A stretch of DNA of 64,000 nucleotides from Anaerolineales bacterium (GTDB taxonomy: Bacteria; Chloroflexota; Anaerolineae; Anaerolineales; Villigracilaceae), in the NCBI GenBank assembly GCA_030834895.1, contig JAUQXA010000014.1, positions 1-64,000 on the forward strand. The letters are read 5' to 3'. Of this stretch, positions 28,601 to 36,226 are shown piece by piece; position 1 is the stretch's first letter; every line of letters begins with the position of its first letter. The notes beneath the pieces are model-generated. The model worked only from the letters and a program-made list of their open reading frames with translations. It had not been told where the DNA came from and did not search any database. The position numbers were made by a program, and so were the translations under genes.

Positions 28601-29621
28601 CAAGCACCGCCTGCGCATCATCAGGATGAACCCGCTCGGCGATCACGCGGTTCATATCCCCGTCGAAATCTTCGCGCTTCACTTCGAACAGGCGAAACAT
28701 TTGATCGGACCAGACGGCCTTTTTAGTCCGCAGGTCCCACCGCCAGCTGCCTGTCTGCGCCACCTCTTCAGACATGGTGAGGATGGACTCGTTTTCACGC
28801 AGCGCCTGTTCCATCTGTCTGCGCTGTGTTATGTCGCGGTTGCTTGCCCGCCTCCCCATTGGACGTCCATCCATATCATGCACGCGTTGACAGGCGTGGT
28901 TGATCCAACGCACTTCGCCGCCGGCGGTGACAATACGAAAGTCCAACGAGGCCGGTTCCGTCTTCTGGAATTCCTCCCGCATGTGACGGACATACAGAGG
29001 GCGGTCGTCGTGATGGATGATCTTTTCGAGGAGAGAGGAATCCCGTTCAAACTTCGCGGCGTTGTAGCCGGTGATGCGCTCACAGGATGGCGAGGTATAT
29101 AGTATCCGGCGGTTATTGTCCAGCCAGTATTCCCAGTCATAGGTAAAGTTTGCCACTGTACGAAAGTATTCCATGCTTTCGCGCAGTTTCGTCTCGGTTT
29201 CCTTGCGTTCGGTAATCTCATGGAATATCGCCGCAAAGAATTCCTCCTCCGGGCTGAACACGGAGACGGAAAACCACTTTTGCATGGCTTCCACGAACAT
29301 TTCGAGTTTTTCAGGCTGACCGGTCAGGGCGACTCGCGAGCAGGTTTCGAACAACGCAGGCTGGGTCTCACGGATATCCGGCATGACTTCAGTCGCCCGT
29401 TTTCCAACAACTCCCTTCCACCCGGTCAGTTTTTCGAATGAATCGTTTACTGAAATATACGCCCAATCCTGTGCCCGCCCTTTTTCATGGATGATCCGGC
29501 AATAGGCATATCCTTCCGCCATGCGATCGAACAACCCACGATATCGTTCCTCATCTTCTCTTTTGGCATCTTTCGCGCCCCGTAAAAGGCCATCCTTCTC
29601 TTTTTCAGGTTTCTTGTTCAT
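25638..29621 (-). CDS. Multi-PAS/GAF sensor with HD-GYP cyclic-di-GMP phosphodiesterase domain
   Basis: A 1327-residue cytosolic protein with no TM segment. By eye the order is PAS (30-130), PAS (145-270), PAS (280-400), GAF (405-575), PAS (590-710), PAS (715-835), PAS (840-960), GAF (970-1120), HD-GYP (1140-1325). Most PAS domains end in the linker DITERKQAE. The HD-GYP part keeps the catalytic HDIGKLG, HHEKWDGSGYP and the following Asp in VVDVWDAM, so it should hydrolyse c-di-GMP. No receiver domain is present; input presumably comes through the PAS and GAF modules. It stands alone between a repeat-bearing gap and an FmdB-like gene. Confidence 0.92.
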   Translation of the reverse strand: MNKKPEKEKDGLLRGAKDAKREDEERYRGLFDRMAEGYAYCRIIHEKGRAQDWAYISVNDSFEKLTGWKGVVGKRATEVMPDIRETQPALFETCSRVALTGQPEKLEMFVEAMQKWFSVSVFSPEEEFFAAIFHEITERKETETKLRESMEYFRTVANFTYDWEYWLDNNRRILYTSPSCERITGYNAAKFERDSSLLEKIIHHDDRPLYVRHMREEFQKTEPASLDFRIVTAGGEVRWINHACQRVHDMDGRPMGRRASNRDITQRRQMEQALRENESILTMSEEVAQTGSWRWDLRTKKAVWSDQMFRLFEVKREDFDGDMNRVIAERVHPDDAQAVLEFNRSILTGISSIASLTYRIVLPNGTERTLRTHGKLVRDEAGHPISMTGYVQEVTEWVRVRNQLFQMKRLYAVLSEVNQVIIRVKDLGELYQSICDVIVKYGELAAAWIELLDETLGELRPVSAAGLDVKKWPLPLVNINGEFRQNEVILEALRTSRVATSEDIQIDERTKGLHKHFGKFEFHSLASIPFQSHGKTIGVLNLLSAEVGWFKDEEEIHLLDEMGRDVSFALDALENEKVKRLWEEALRESEEKMRSIFRVAPTGIGVVRDRVLVDVNSRICEMTGYAKEELVGQSARILYPTQEDFDFVGQEKYRQIAQGGTGQVETCWRKIDGSIIDVLLASTPIDLADLSKGVTFTALDITERKQAERVLRESEDKFRKAFMTSPDSVNINRLQDGMYISINPGFTQIMGYTEADVIGKTSLELSIWENPEERARLVEGLRKDGFVSNLEARFRRKDGVTRYGLMSASVIELGGVPHILSITRDITERKQAEEIIHQSERQMKALVTSLDDIVFEFDEDGTYLNIWTADENLLARPKSQMLGKQVFEVMGREQGASFYEAIKRVLAAGVPETVEYPLDVVGGQRWFMARVSPILAPDGSRRTASILIRDITGRKQVEEQVQVQLQRMRALNEIDRAISSGLDMRLSLDILLDQALSQLGVDAACVLLLDSSSQALEYAIGKGFRLTSIRRSRVLLGQEFAGQAGLERRLIHVADLNSAGSQFLRGELLKGEEFVEYFGVPLIAKGMLKGVLEIFHRSHLDPDLEWMNYLETLGGQAAIAIDNAQLFERMERSNMELIAAYDATIEGWSHAMDLRDKETEGHTQRVTKWTEELAKRMSISRQEIVHMRRGALLHDIGKLGVPDHILNKPDKLDEAEWAIMRQHPNHAFDMLMSIHYLRPSLDIPCCHHEKWDGSGYPRQLKGEEIPLAARIFAVVDVWDAMRSDRPYRTSWPADKVRELVIEQSGRHFDPQVVEAFLSLMEESPDLF

Positions 29622-29781
29622 TTTTCACCTTAACCGCTTCAATGGAGAGGGACCAAAACAACACATGGATAATATTAGTAATAGCATGAACGGGGGATAA
29701 TTTCAACCCCAAAGAGCGGGGAAAACGGCATGGTTTTTGGGTGTAGAATCGCCTCAAATTCCCGTTACAAGGTGCAAGCCC

Positions 29782-30012
29782 ATGCCCATTTATGAATACG
29801 TTTGTAAATCCTGCAGGAAGGAATTCGAAGCCATCCGCCCCATGAGCCAGAAGGATGAGCCGATTGAATGTGAGAAGTGCGGCAGTAAAAAGGTCAGGCG
29901 GAAGCAGTCGGTCTTCAGCGCCCGCAATGAGTCGGGGAGTGTCGCCGGGACTTCGAGCGGCTGTGACTGTGGTTCCTGCTCCGGCGGGAGTTGCAGCTCC
30001 TGCGGGCATTGA
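29782..30012 (+). CDS. FmdB-type zinc-ribbon protein with Cys-rich tail
   Basis: A 76-residue protein. MPIYEYVCKSC and CEKCGSKKVRR give the two CxxC knuckles of the FmdB/CxxC_CxxC_SSSS family (putative regulators first linked to formamidase/formylmethanofuran genes). The last 20 residues, Gly-Cys-Asp-Cys-Gly-Ser-Cys..., add five more cysteines in GxC steps, ending CGH. The ATG at 29782 matches the strict family N-terminus. It lies between two converging or diverging signalling genes and appears to be a single-gene unit. Confidence 0.85.
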   Translation: MPIYEYVCKSCRKEFEAIRPMSQKDEPIECEKCGSKKVRRKQSVFSARNESGSVAGTSSGCDCGSCSGGSCSSCGH

Positions 30013-30039
30013 TCCCAAAGATGAAGCGGGGATTCGCTC

Positions 30040-32283
30040 TTAGTTTTTCAATTCATAAGCTTGTCCCGGCACAGATTGCTCATTTGGAAGCGTAAAGCGG
30101 AAGGTGGATCCTTTTCCCGGTCCATCCGATTCGACCCAGATCCTGCCGCCATACGTTTCGATGATGCGCTTGACGATTGCGAGCCCGACACCCGAACCTT
30201 CGCTGTCCGCACTGAGTTTTTCGAATAATCCGAATATTTTGGCACGGAACCGCGGCTCGATGCCAATGCCATTATCCCTTACATAGATGATGGTTTCAGT
30301 TTCGCTTTCCTCTTTGCCAATTTCGATGAGCGGATTGGGCTGGTCGCCCATGTATTTGGCGGCGTTGTCTATCAGGTTTTCCAACACTTCGCGCATGCGG
30401 TTGCGATCCGTGTAAACAGTGGGGATATGCGGCGAAACCGTCACTGTAATGTTGCGCGCACGGATGCGTCCATCCAGGGTTTCAAGGGCTTCTCGAGTCA
30501 ATTGACCGAGGTCAACCTCCTCGGGCGGGTTGGTAATGCGCCCAATCCTTGAAAGCTCGAGCAGTTCCGAGAGCAGGATTCCCATTTTGTCGGCCGCTTC
30601 TGCAATGCGATCCATATCCTTTTGCACTTTATCCTGTCTGTCCTGCTCCATATCCTTCTTCAACATTCCGAGAAACCCTTTGATCGTGACGAGGGGACTT
30701 TTCAAGTCGTGTGAAACGGTGTAGGTGAAGCGTTCCAGTTCGGCATTCTTCTGCTCGAGTTCGCCGATCAATTTCTCGCGTACCGCCTCGGTGCGGATGC
30801 GCTCCCGCAATTCGTGTTGCAGGGATTCGAAAAGCCGTGCGTTCTCGATGGCAATCGCCACCTGGATTGCCACAGCCTCCACCAGTTCGAGATGTTCACG
30901 GGTGTAGGAATTCCGCTCGTGTCGCTGCACCGAGAGGGCGCCGATGGTTTTGCCGTGTTTTTTCAGCGGCACAAAAATAAGGGACGCGGTAATGTGGGAG
31001 CGGTCACCGATTTGGGGGTATGGACCACGTTTGTATGATTCCAGCTCTTCATCGGTCAGCAAATGCAGAATGGACTCGCCCGTTTCAAACACTTTGCAGG
31101 CATGCGTCCCCGGTATGAGCGGCGTATCGGCTTCATCCCAATATCTCCCGCTTTCGTAGACAGCCAGGTGGGTAACAGTACGCTCCCTTTCGTTGAAAAC
31201 ACGGACGGAATAAGCGTCGAACTCCACCAGTTTTTCCAATTGCCGGCGGATGATTTCAAGGACAGTCTTTAGATCGGTAAGCTCGGCAACGGCGCGGGCA
31301 ATCTCATTGAGTATGACCAGTTTTTCGGCGGACCGCCTGACTTGTAATACCGCCTCTTTTTGCCGGTGAACGTTGGTGATGACCGCCGCCAGGCTGGTGA
31401 CTTTACCGCCAGCCAGCACGGGTCCGACCCGGATGGAATTCCATTGAAACGAACCATCATATGCCTGGGCTTGTAATTCCAATGTGGTATTTTTTCCCGT
31501 CTCAAAAGCCCGCGCGATGGTTTCTTCGACCAGTTTGTAATCTTCGGGCGGAACCAACTGATACGCCTGTTTTCCTTCGTAAATCTCCGCATGGCGATTG
31601 GCGAGAAGAATCGTACCGGTACGGTCGATCTCCAGGATAAGATCAGGCGAGTTCTCAAAGATGCCGCGCAGGCGCGCATCGGCATGCTGGCGCTCGGATA
31701 ATTCGCGGTTGAGGCGTTGCAGCGCATTTTGGACGATGTTCATCGTCAAAAGCAACAGCCCGGAAATGATGAAAAAATATAAAAGGCTATCCAGCCAGAG
31801 CGCGAAAGGCGTCATGGGCACTCGCGAAGGCGGCAAAATGCCTCTTGTTTCCGCATAAACCAGGTAATACCCCGCTCCCGCGCATAAAAGCGCCACCAGC
31901 AGGGTATTCAGCCGTTTCGTGGAGACCACCCCGGCGATGACCAATACCACAAGATAGCCAATATATCCGGAGCTTCTCACTCCCCCGCCGGTATAGGCAG
32001 AGGCCGTGAAAACCAGCCAGATCACCAGGATTTCGAGGGTGGCAACCGGGCGGATATATCCCTTATGCATGTAAACCAGTCCCAGGAGCATACACAGGAA
32101 CAAAAAGCCGCCCTGCCCAACGTAACGCCCCCAATTTTGGAAATCTGTAATGGTGCTCAAAATGGAATACGCCAGGCTGATAAAACCAAAGAAAATCAAA
32201 ATCACCTGAAGCACTTGCGTGGTTTGACGCTCGATCTCATTTTCCATTGGCGGAAGGGCAAGGATGTTCCTGATCGCTTTCAT
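30040..32283 (-). CDS. Membrane PAS-GAF sensor histidine kinase
   Basis: A 747-residue kinase: about six TM helices (20-185), PAS (about 205-320), GAF (about 335-485), a coiled-coil, HisKA with the phospho-acceptor in YTVSHDLKSPLVT, and HATPase with NLIDNAAKY (N box), DNGIGIEP (G1) and GSGVGLAIVKR (G2). The HisKA wording is that of phytochrome-like/light-and-redox sensor kinases. Start at 32283 has GGAGG seven bases upstream. No response regulator gene is next to it, so it is an orphan kinase. The signal is unknown. Confidence 0.9.
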   Translation of the reverse strand: MKAIRNILALPPMENEIERQTTQVLQVILIFFGFISLAYSILSTITDFQNWGRYVGQGGFLFLCMLLGLVYMHKGYIRPVATLEILVIWLVFTASAYTGGGVRSSGYIGYLVVLVIAGVVSTKRLNTLLVALLCAGAGYYLVYAETRGILPPSRVPMTPFALWLDSLLYFFIISGLLLLTMNIVQNALQRLNRELSERQHADARLRGIFENSPDLILEIDRTGTILLANRHAEIYEGKQAYQLVPPEDYKLVEETIARAFETGKNTTLELQAQAYDGSFQWNSIRVGPVLAGGKVTSLAAVITNVHRQKEAVLQVRRSAEKLVILNEIARAVAELTDLKTVLEIIRRQLEKLVEFDAYSVRVFNERERTVTHLAVYESGRYWDEADTPLIPGTHACKVFETGESILHLLTDEELESYKRGPYPQIGDRSHITASLIFVPLKKHGKTIGALSVQRHERNSYTREHLELVEAVAIQVAIAIENARLFESLQHELRERIRTEAVREKLIGELEQKNAELERFTYTVSHDLKSPLVTIKGFLGMLKKDMEQDRQDKVQKDMDRIAEAADKMGILLSELLELSRIGRITNPPEEVDLGQLTREALETLDGRIRARNITVTVSPHIPTVYTDRNRMREVLENLIDNAAKYMGDQPNPLIEIGKEESETETIIYVRDNGIGIEPRFRAKIFGLFEKLSADSEGSGVGLAIVKRIIETYGGRIWVESDGPGKGSTFRFTLPNEQSVPGQAYELKN

Positions 32284-32438
32284 TGCGCCTCCAAATTCGG
32301 CATACCGCTGACACTTCATCCGCACGCTCTATAACTATTATAGCGATTTACAGGGCAAATAAAAACAGACCTCAAGTCCTGATATGGCATTGGGACGGCC
32401 CATCGTCGCTCCCCCACTTGACATCAAGTCCTTATCAG

Positions 32439-32801
32439 TCAATCAGGCTGATGGATGAAACCCAGATCGGCGGCAAGGCTGAAATACCTTTGCGCTTCCA
32501 GTTGGTTGCCAAGCGCCTCATGGGATTTCCCCAAATTCAAATACAGGGATGGATAAAAATCTCTGACCCTGTCATCGTTGACCGCTTCCGCATGTTTCAG
32601 GGCGATTTGATTCCAGCGCAGGGTTTCTTCGGGACTCTCCTGAAAGCGGGCGACATAATGCGCGGCGATGCAGGCTTCGTAATCATCGGTGCGAGCCTCC
32701 CATGCTTGTTGATACAGCGCGCGGGCTTCTTCGGGGTGATGTTCGAATTCAGCGCGACTTCCCTGAATGCAGAGTTGGATGACGGGGTTGTTAGTGTCCA
32801 A
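32439..32801 (-). CDS. Tetratricopeptide-like protein
   Basis: A 120-residue, wholly helical protein. At least two TPR-like units are visible: PEEARALYQQAWEAR around 23-40 and YLNLGKSHEALGNQLEAQRYFSLA around 86-110. Likely a small protein-protein interaction module. Its start lies 9 bp from the repeat element that bounds the restriction-modification gene; it is transcribed away from it. Confidence 0.75.
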   Translation of the reverse strand: MDTNNPVIQLCIQGSRAEFEHHPEEARALYQQAWEARTDDYEACIAAHYVARFQESPEETLRWNQIALKHAEAVNDDRVRDFYPSLYLNLGKSHEALGNQLEAQRYFSLAADLGFIHQPD

Positions 32802-32809
32802 AATTTCTT

Positions 32810-32939
32810 ATGTCATTGCGAGGGCGACAGCCCGACACTTGCGCCGTACGCCAGTGCGGTGAGCAATCTCCTCTCGACATGATGTGCCTCATATAACAGG
32901 AGATTGCTTCGTCGCAACAATCGCTCCTCGCAACGACAT
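32810..32939. repeat. REP-like element A, 3' border of the restriction-modification gene
   Basis: Begins ATGTCATTGCGAGG and ends CCTCGCAACGACAT, with inner AGCAATCTCCT and AGGAGATTGCT. Its first 63 bp (32810-32872) match the reverse complement of 36135-36196 with one substitution and one indel. It ends on the last base of the gene's stop codon. Confidence 0.88.
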
Positions 32940-35900
32940 CATTCAGGCATTTCCTTGATGATCTTCATCGTCTCAACTGACACCGTGCACACGCGGCACA
33001 ATAACTCGATCACCTGTTCCTTGTACTCCGCAAACCGATACGTGTTGAACTTTTCCGCAATCGTCGGGTCTTTGGGCTTCTTCTCTTTGTAGCGTTCCAA
33101 AATCCATTCCAGCGCGGAATAGGTCCCCAGCCGATATTCCCACGCCTCCGCAGGGACGCCGCGCAATGTGGTCTGTGTGTCGATCTCGATTTCGCCTTTG
33201 TCTTTGCGGGCAATTAATCGGCATGTAGGGGCGGGGTCTCCCCGCCCTGTTATTTGCGCCACGCCGTCATCGGGCGCGGGGACCGCGCCCCTACGCTCAA
33301 CCCGTTCCAACGCATACGCCTCCACCGCCTCATACCCCAAATGCAACTCCATCAACCTCTTCCCCCAATCCGCCCACTTCCAGAACCCGTCATAAAACGG
33401 AATCCTCGGAAACTCGCGCTTCAAATTGATCTCATACTTCGCCCGATACGCAGGGTGATGCAGGACGGCGTACACGTAATGGAAAATATCCAACTTCGTC
33501 AATTCAGAATTATGAACGCTTCGCGTGAATTCTGAATTTTTGGTTTTGGCTTTCTTTTCTGAATTCTGAATTCTGCCTTCATACTTTCTTTTGAATTGTC
33601 CCAACGCCCAATCGGTGACATTCTCCACGCGCTCGCCCGACTCGCTGTAACGGTAAAGCGGGAAACATTGAGCGCCACCATAAAGCGCATTCAAATCAAC
33701 AATTTTATTTGATACAAAAGTTGTCCATTGAGAACCATTTCGTCCATTTACAGCAATTACAACATTTTCAGCATTCCCATCTGCGAAAATCGGAATATTT
33801 TGGTAAGTTCTACCGTTCAAACGTTTGTCGAAATAGAGATATGTTTTCACAAATGGACGATAAAAACTTTCAACAATCCTGTTCTCGTCAAAAGATATAT
33901 CAAGTTTTCTCTTTCGGTAATTCTCTAAATCAGCATCCCATTTGATTTTCAACTTGCCATTAAAATTTTCATCCTGCAAGGTTTTTTGATAAATATCAAC
34001 AAAAAAACGTATTCTTTCAGCGAGTGCAGATTTTGAAAAGTCATAAGCCCATTCATCGCGTTGAGTTTTTACACCATTTGAATACAAATCAAAAATGGCT
34101 TTCTGCTCTCCGCCCATTGACATCAATTCATCCCAATCGTTACTCGTTGTATTCAGCCAATTACTTTTAGAATCAGGGTGAAGAGTAGCAAAGTTTAATT
34201 CGCTCAAACGGCTTTCACGTAAAAATGCCCGCTTGTTTTGGGAAGTAGTGTAATCTTCAATTTCGTTGTAAAAGATTCGACAACCCTTCTGTCCTTCTTT
34301 TCGCACCAAGAAGTAAATTGCCACGCCCACTTTTATCTCATCGTCGAAAACATTCCCGCTTTCTTGCCTGCGTCTTTCTCCGCTAGTACGAGCATTACCT
34401 TTCAAGTTGACGATATAGATTTCATTGAATTCTTTGGCTACTACTTTGCGAAAGCCATCATAAGCACGCGAATCAAGAAATGAATTATTGGAAACAAAAG
34501 CGATAATGCCGTTTTTATCTACGCGGTCACTTGCCCAACGTAGAAACCGAGTGTACATATCATAAAGAGCAATCTGACTCTGCGCTGTACCTTGTTTGAT
34601 ATAAGTCTCTTTAATTCGCTTATCAATTTCAGGGTATTGGCGATTTGCATTTTGATTGTTGAAGTTTTCCTGCCATGCGCTATAAGGCGGATTACCAATT
34701 ACCAACATAATCGGCTTACTATTTTGCTTCGCAATACGTTCTGAGTTCGCATCCGTCAAACCAAAGAAATTCAACTGCTTGCCCGTATGTTCAAAGCCCA
34801 TATTATCGAGCGTATCCACAAAGCAGATATTCTCGAACTCATTGAACTTGCCCGTCTTTTGCTTGTACGTATATTCGATGTTCAAATTGGCGATGTAATA
34901 CGGCAGGATCGAAACTTCATTGCAGTGCAATTCATGGTCGTACTTGTATTCCAACTGCGCGGGCGGCAGGTACTCGATCAATTCGGTGATGAACGTCCCC
35001 GTGCCAGTTGCGGGGTCCAAAATCTCCACGCCCTTATCGCCCAGCGTCCTGCCGAAATGCTTGAACGTCAAATGGTCGGCGCTCTCGATCATAAAGCGCA
35101 CGATCTCATCGGGCGTGTACACGATTCCGAGTCTGTCCGCCGCCTTCGGGTTATACGCCTTGTAAAAACTTTCGTACAACGCCTTCAGAAATTTCTGCTT
35201 CTCGTGATGGTCGCTGATCTGCGAAGCCCGCGCATTGATCGTCTCGTAATACGGCGCGATCTTCGCATGGATGTTGCGCTTGGTCTCGCCCTTGTAAAAC
35301 GTCCCCGCCACCTCCGCCAGCTTGTGTGCGATCACATTCTCGCGATGGAACTCCGCCTCATCGAACACGCGCATAAAAATATCTTCCGTCAGCACATGCT
35401 GGATGATCATCTCGCGCACGTCCGCCATCTCGATCTTCGGATTGATCGCCTTCTTCGCCAACTCCAAAAATTCGGATAACGCCCCGCTGAACTCACTGTT
35501 CACTGATAACTGCTCACTGATGACTGCTCTCAGGACTTCCGCCAACCCTCCGACTTCCGCGCTGAACAATTCGATTGCCTTGTGGAACTCGCTGACTTCC
35601 TTCGGCTCATACCCGACCCACAGGCTGATTAGCGCGTCCAGGGCTTTGGCGTCGCTGAAAGCGGATTCCATCACCCGCTCCCCAGCCTGATACAAAATCG
35701 CCGTGTGCGTATCCTCGAACAAAATGTTGAACGACGGATACCCTTTATTGAACTTGGCTTTTATCTCGTCTTCGATCTTATCTTTCTCGTCTTTTGATTC
35801 CCAAAATCCCCAATCCTGCCGCAGCGCATCCTTCAAAACGCCGTCGGGGCGGATGCGCGTCCCACGCTTCGACTCCAGCTCCACTTCGGCGACCAGCGCC

Positions 35901-36034
35901 AAATTCTTCACCCGCGCATACCCTTCCAGCAAATCCTGAAACGGCTTCCGCAGCGACGACTCATTGCGCGACCCGCCGTAACGAATGATCTTGTCAACTT
36001 CCGCGTAATACTTTTGAATGAGTTGAATGGACAT
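32939..36034 (-). CDS. Single-chain restriction-modification enzyme (type IIG-like N6-adenine methyltransferase with N-terminal nuclease)
   Basis: A 1031-residue protein. Near residue 60-80, RPDGVL...WGFWESKD fits a PD-(D/E)xK nuclease core. The methyltransferase has motif I ILDPATGTGTF at about 338 and motif IV NPPY at about 445; the C-terminal half would recognise the target. There is no helicase part, unlike the longer type ISP enzymes, so type IIG-like is my reading. Three different repeats lie in frame (about residues 168-182, 815-846, 911-936). It is bracketed by inverted REP-like elements and stands alone, as expected for a mobile one-gene system. TIR protein gene adjacent. Confidence 0.82.
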   Translation of the reverse strand: MSIQLIQKYYAEVDKIIRYGGSRNESSLRKPFQDLLEGYARVKNLALVAEVELESKRGTRIRPDGVLKDALRQDWGFWESKDEKDKIEDEIKAKFNKGYPSFNILFEDTHTAILYQAGERVMESAFSDAKALDALISLWVGYEPKEVSEFHKAIELFSAEVGGLAEVLRAVISEQLSVNSEFSGALSEFLELAKKAINPKIEMADVREMIIQHVLTEDIFMRVFDEAEFHRENVIAHKLAEVAGTFYKGETKRNIHAKIAPYYETINARASQISDHHEKQKFLKALYESFYKAYNPKAADRLGIVYTPDEIVRFMIESADHLTFKHFGRTLGDKGVEILDPATGTGTFITELIEYLPPAQLEYKYDHELHCNEVSILPYYIANLNIEYTYKQKTGKFNEFENICFVDTLDNMGFEHTGKQLNFFGLTDANSERIAKQNSKPIMLVIGNPPYSAWQENFNNQNANRQYPEIDKRIKETYIKQGTAQSQIALYDMYTRFLRWASDRVDKNGIIAFVSNNSFLDSRAYDGFRKVVAKEFNEIYIVNLKGNARTSGERRRQESGNVFDDEIKVGVAIYFLVRKEGQKGCRIFYNEIEDYTTSQNKRAFLRESRLSELNFATLHPDSKSNWLNTTSNDWDELMSMGGEQKAIFDLYSNGVKTQRDEWAYDFSKSALAERIRFFVDIYQKTLQDENFNGKLKIKWDADLENYRKRKLDISFDENRIVESFYRPFVKTYLYFDKRLNGRTYQNIPIFADGNAENVVIAVNGRNGSQWTTFVSNKIVDLNALYGGAQCFPLYRYSESGERVENVTDWALGQFKRKYEGRIQNSEKKAKTKNSEFTRSVHNSELTKLDIFHYVYAVLHHPAYRAKYEINLKREFPRIPFYDGFWKWADWGKRLMELHLGYEAVEAYALERVERRGAVPAPDDGVAQITGRGDPAPTCRLIARKDKGEIEIDTQTTLRGVPAEAWEYRLGTYSALEWILERYKEKKPKDPTIAEKFNTYRFAEYKEQVIELLCRVCTVSVETMKIIKEMPE
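33225..33298. repeat. Two GTAGGGGCG-type palindromes in frame inside the RM gene
   Basis: GTAGGGGCGGGG...CCCCGCCC (33226-33248) and GGGCGCGGGG..CCGCGCCCCTAC (33273-33296) form a facing pair. Reading stays open through both, giving a Gly/Arg/Ala/Pro-rich insert near residues 911-936. Confidence 0.75.
33500..33575. repeat. AATTCTGAATT-type repeat in frame inside the RM gene
   Basis: AATTCAGAATTATG (33500-33513) faces GAATTCTGAATT units at 33527-33537 and 33560-33572. It encodes an insert with two Asn-Ser-Glu segments near residues 815-846. Confidence 0.6.
35489..35531. repeat. ACTGTTCACTGATAACTG-type tandem repeat in frame inside the RM gene
   Basis: CACTG units recur every 6-13 bases (CACTGTTCACTGATAACTGC then TCACTGATGACTGC). 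It encodes Ile-Ser-Glu-Gln-Leu-Ser-Val-Asn-Ser-Glu near residues 168-182. Confidence 0.55.
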
Positions 36035-36050
36035 AATTCCCTTTCATGTC

Positions 36051-36196
36051 ATGTCGCTGCGAGGCGCTCTTGTTCTTGCCGAAGCAGTCTCCTAATTACA
36101 AGAGAATACTCTCCTTGAATTTTACCCGTTAAACAGGAGATTGCTCACCGCACTGGCGTACGGCGCAGTGTCGGGCTGTCGCCCTCGCAACGACAT
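36051..36196. repeat. REP-like element B, 5' border of the restriction-modification gene
   Basis: Inverted relative to element A. 36135-36196 matches the complement of 32810-32872 almost exactly; the other half (36051-36093) resembles the complement of 32897-32939. A further partial end (ATGTCGCTGCGAGGCGC) follows at 36205-36221. It starts 16 bp upstream of the gene's ATG. Confidence 0.88.
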
Positions 36197-36226
36197 ACCC
36201 ATCCCATGTCGCTGCGAGGCGCCCGC

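Noticed and set aside
28053-29102. 349-codon open frame opposite the HD-GYP gene
   Set aside because: Antisense overlap with well-conserved PAS/GAF coding sequence.
32939-36034. Full type ISP restriction enzyme
   Set aside because: No helicase motifs are seen between the nuclease-like N-terminus and the methyltransferase, and the protein is shorter than ISP enzymes.
32810-36196. CRISPR-like repeats around the restriction gene
   Set aside because: The repeats are two inverted copies of a REP-like element without regular spacers; no array and no cas genes are in the window.
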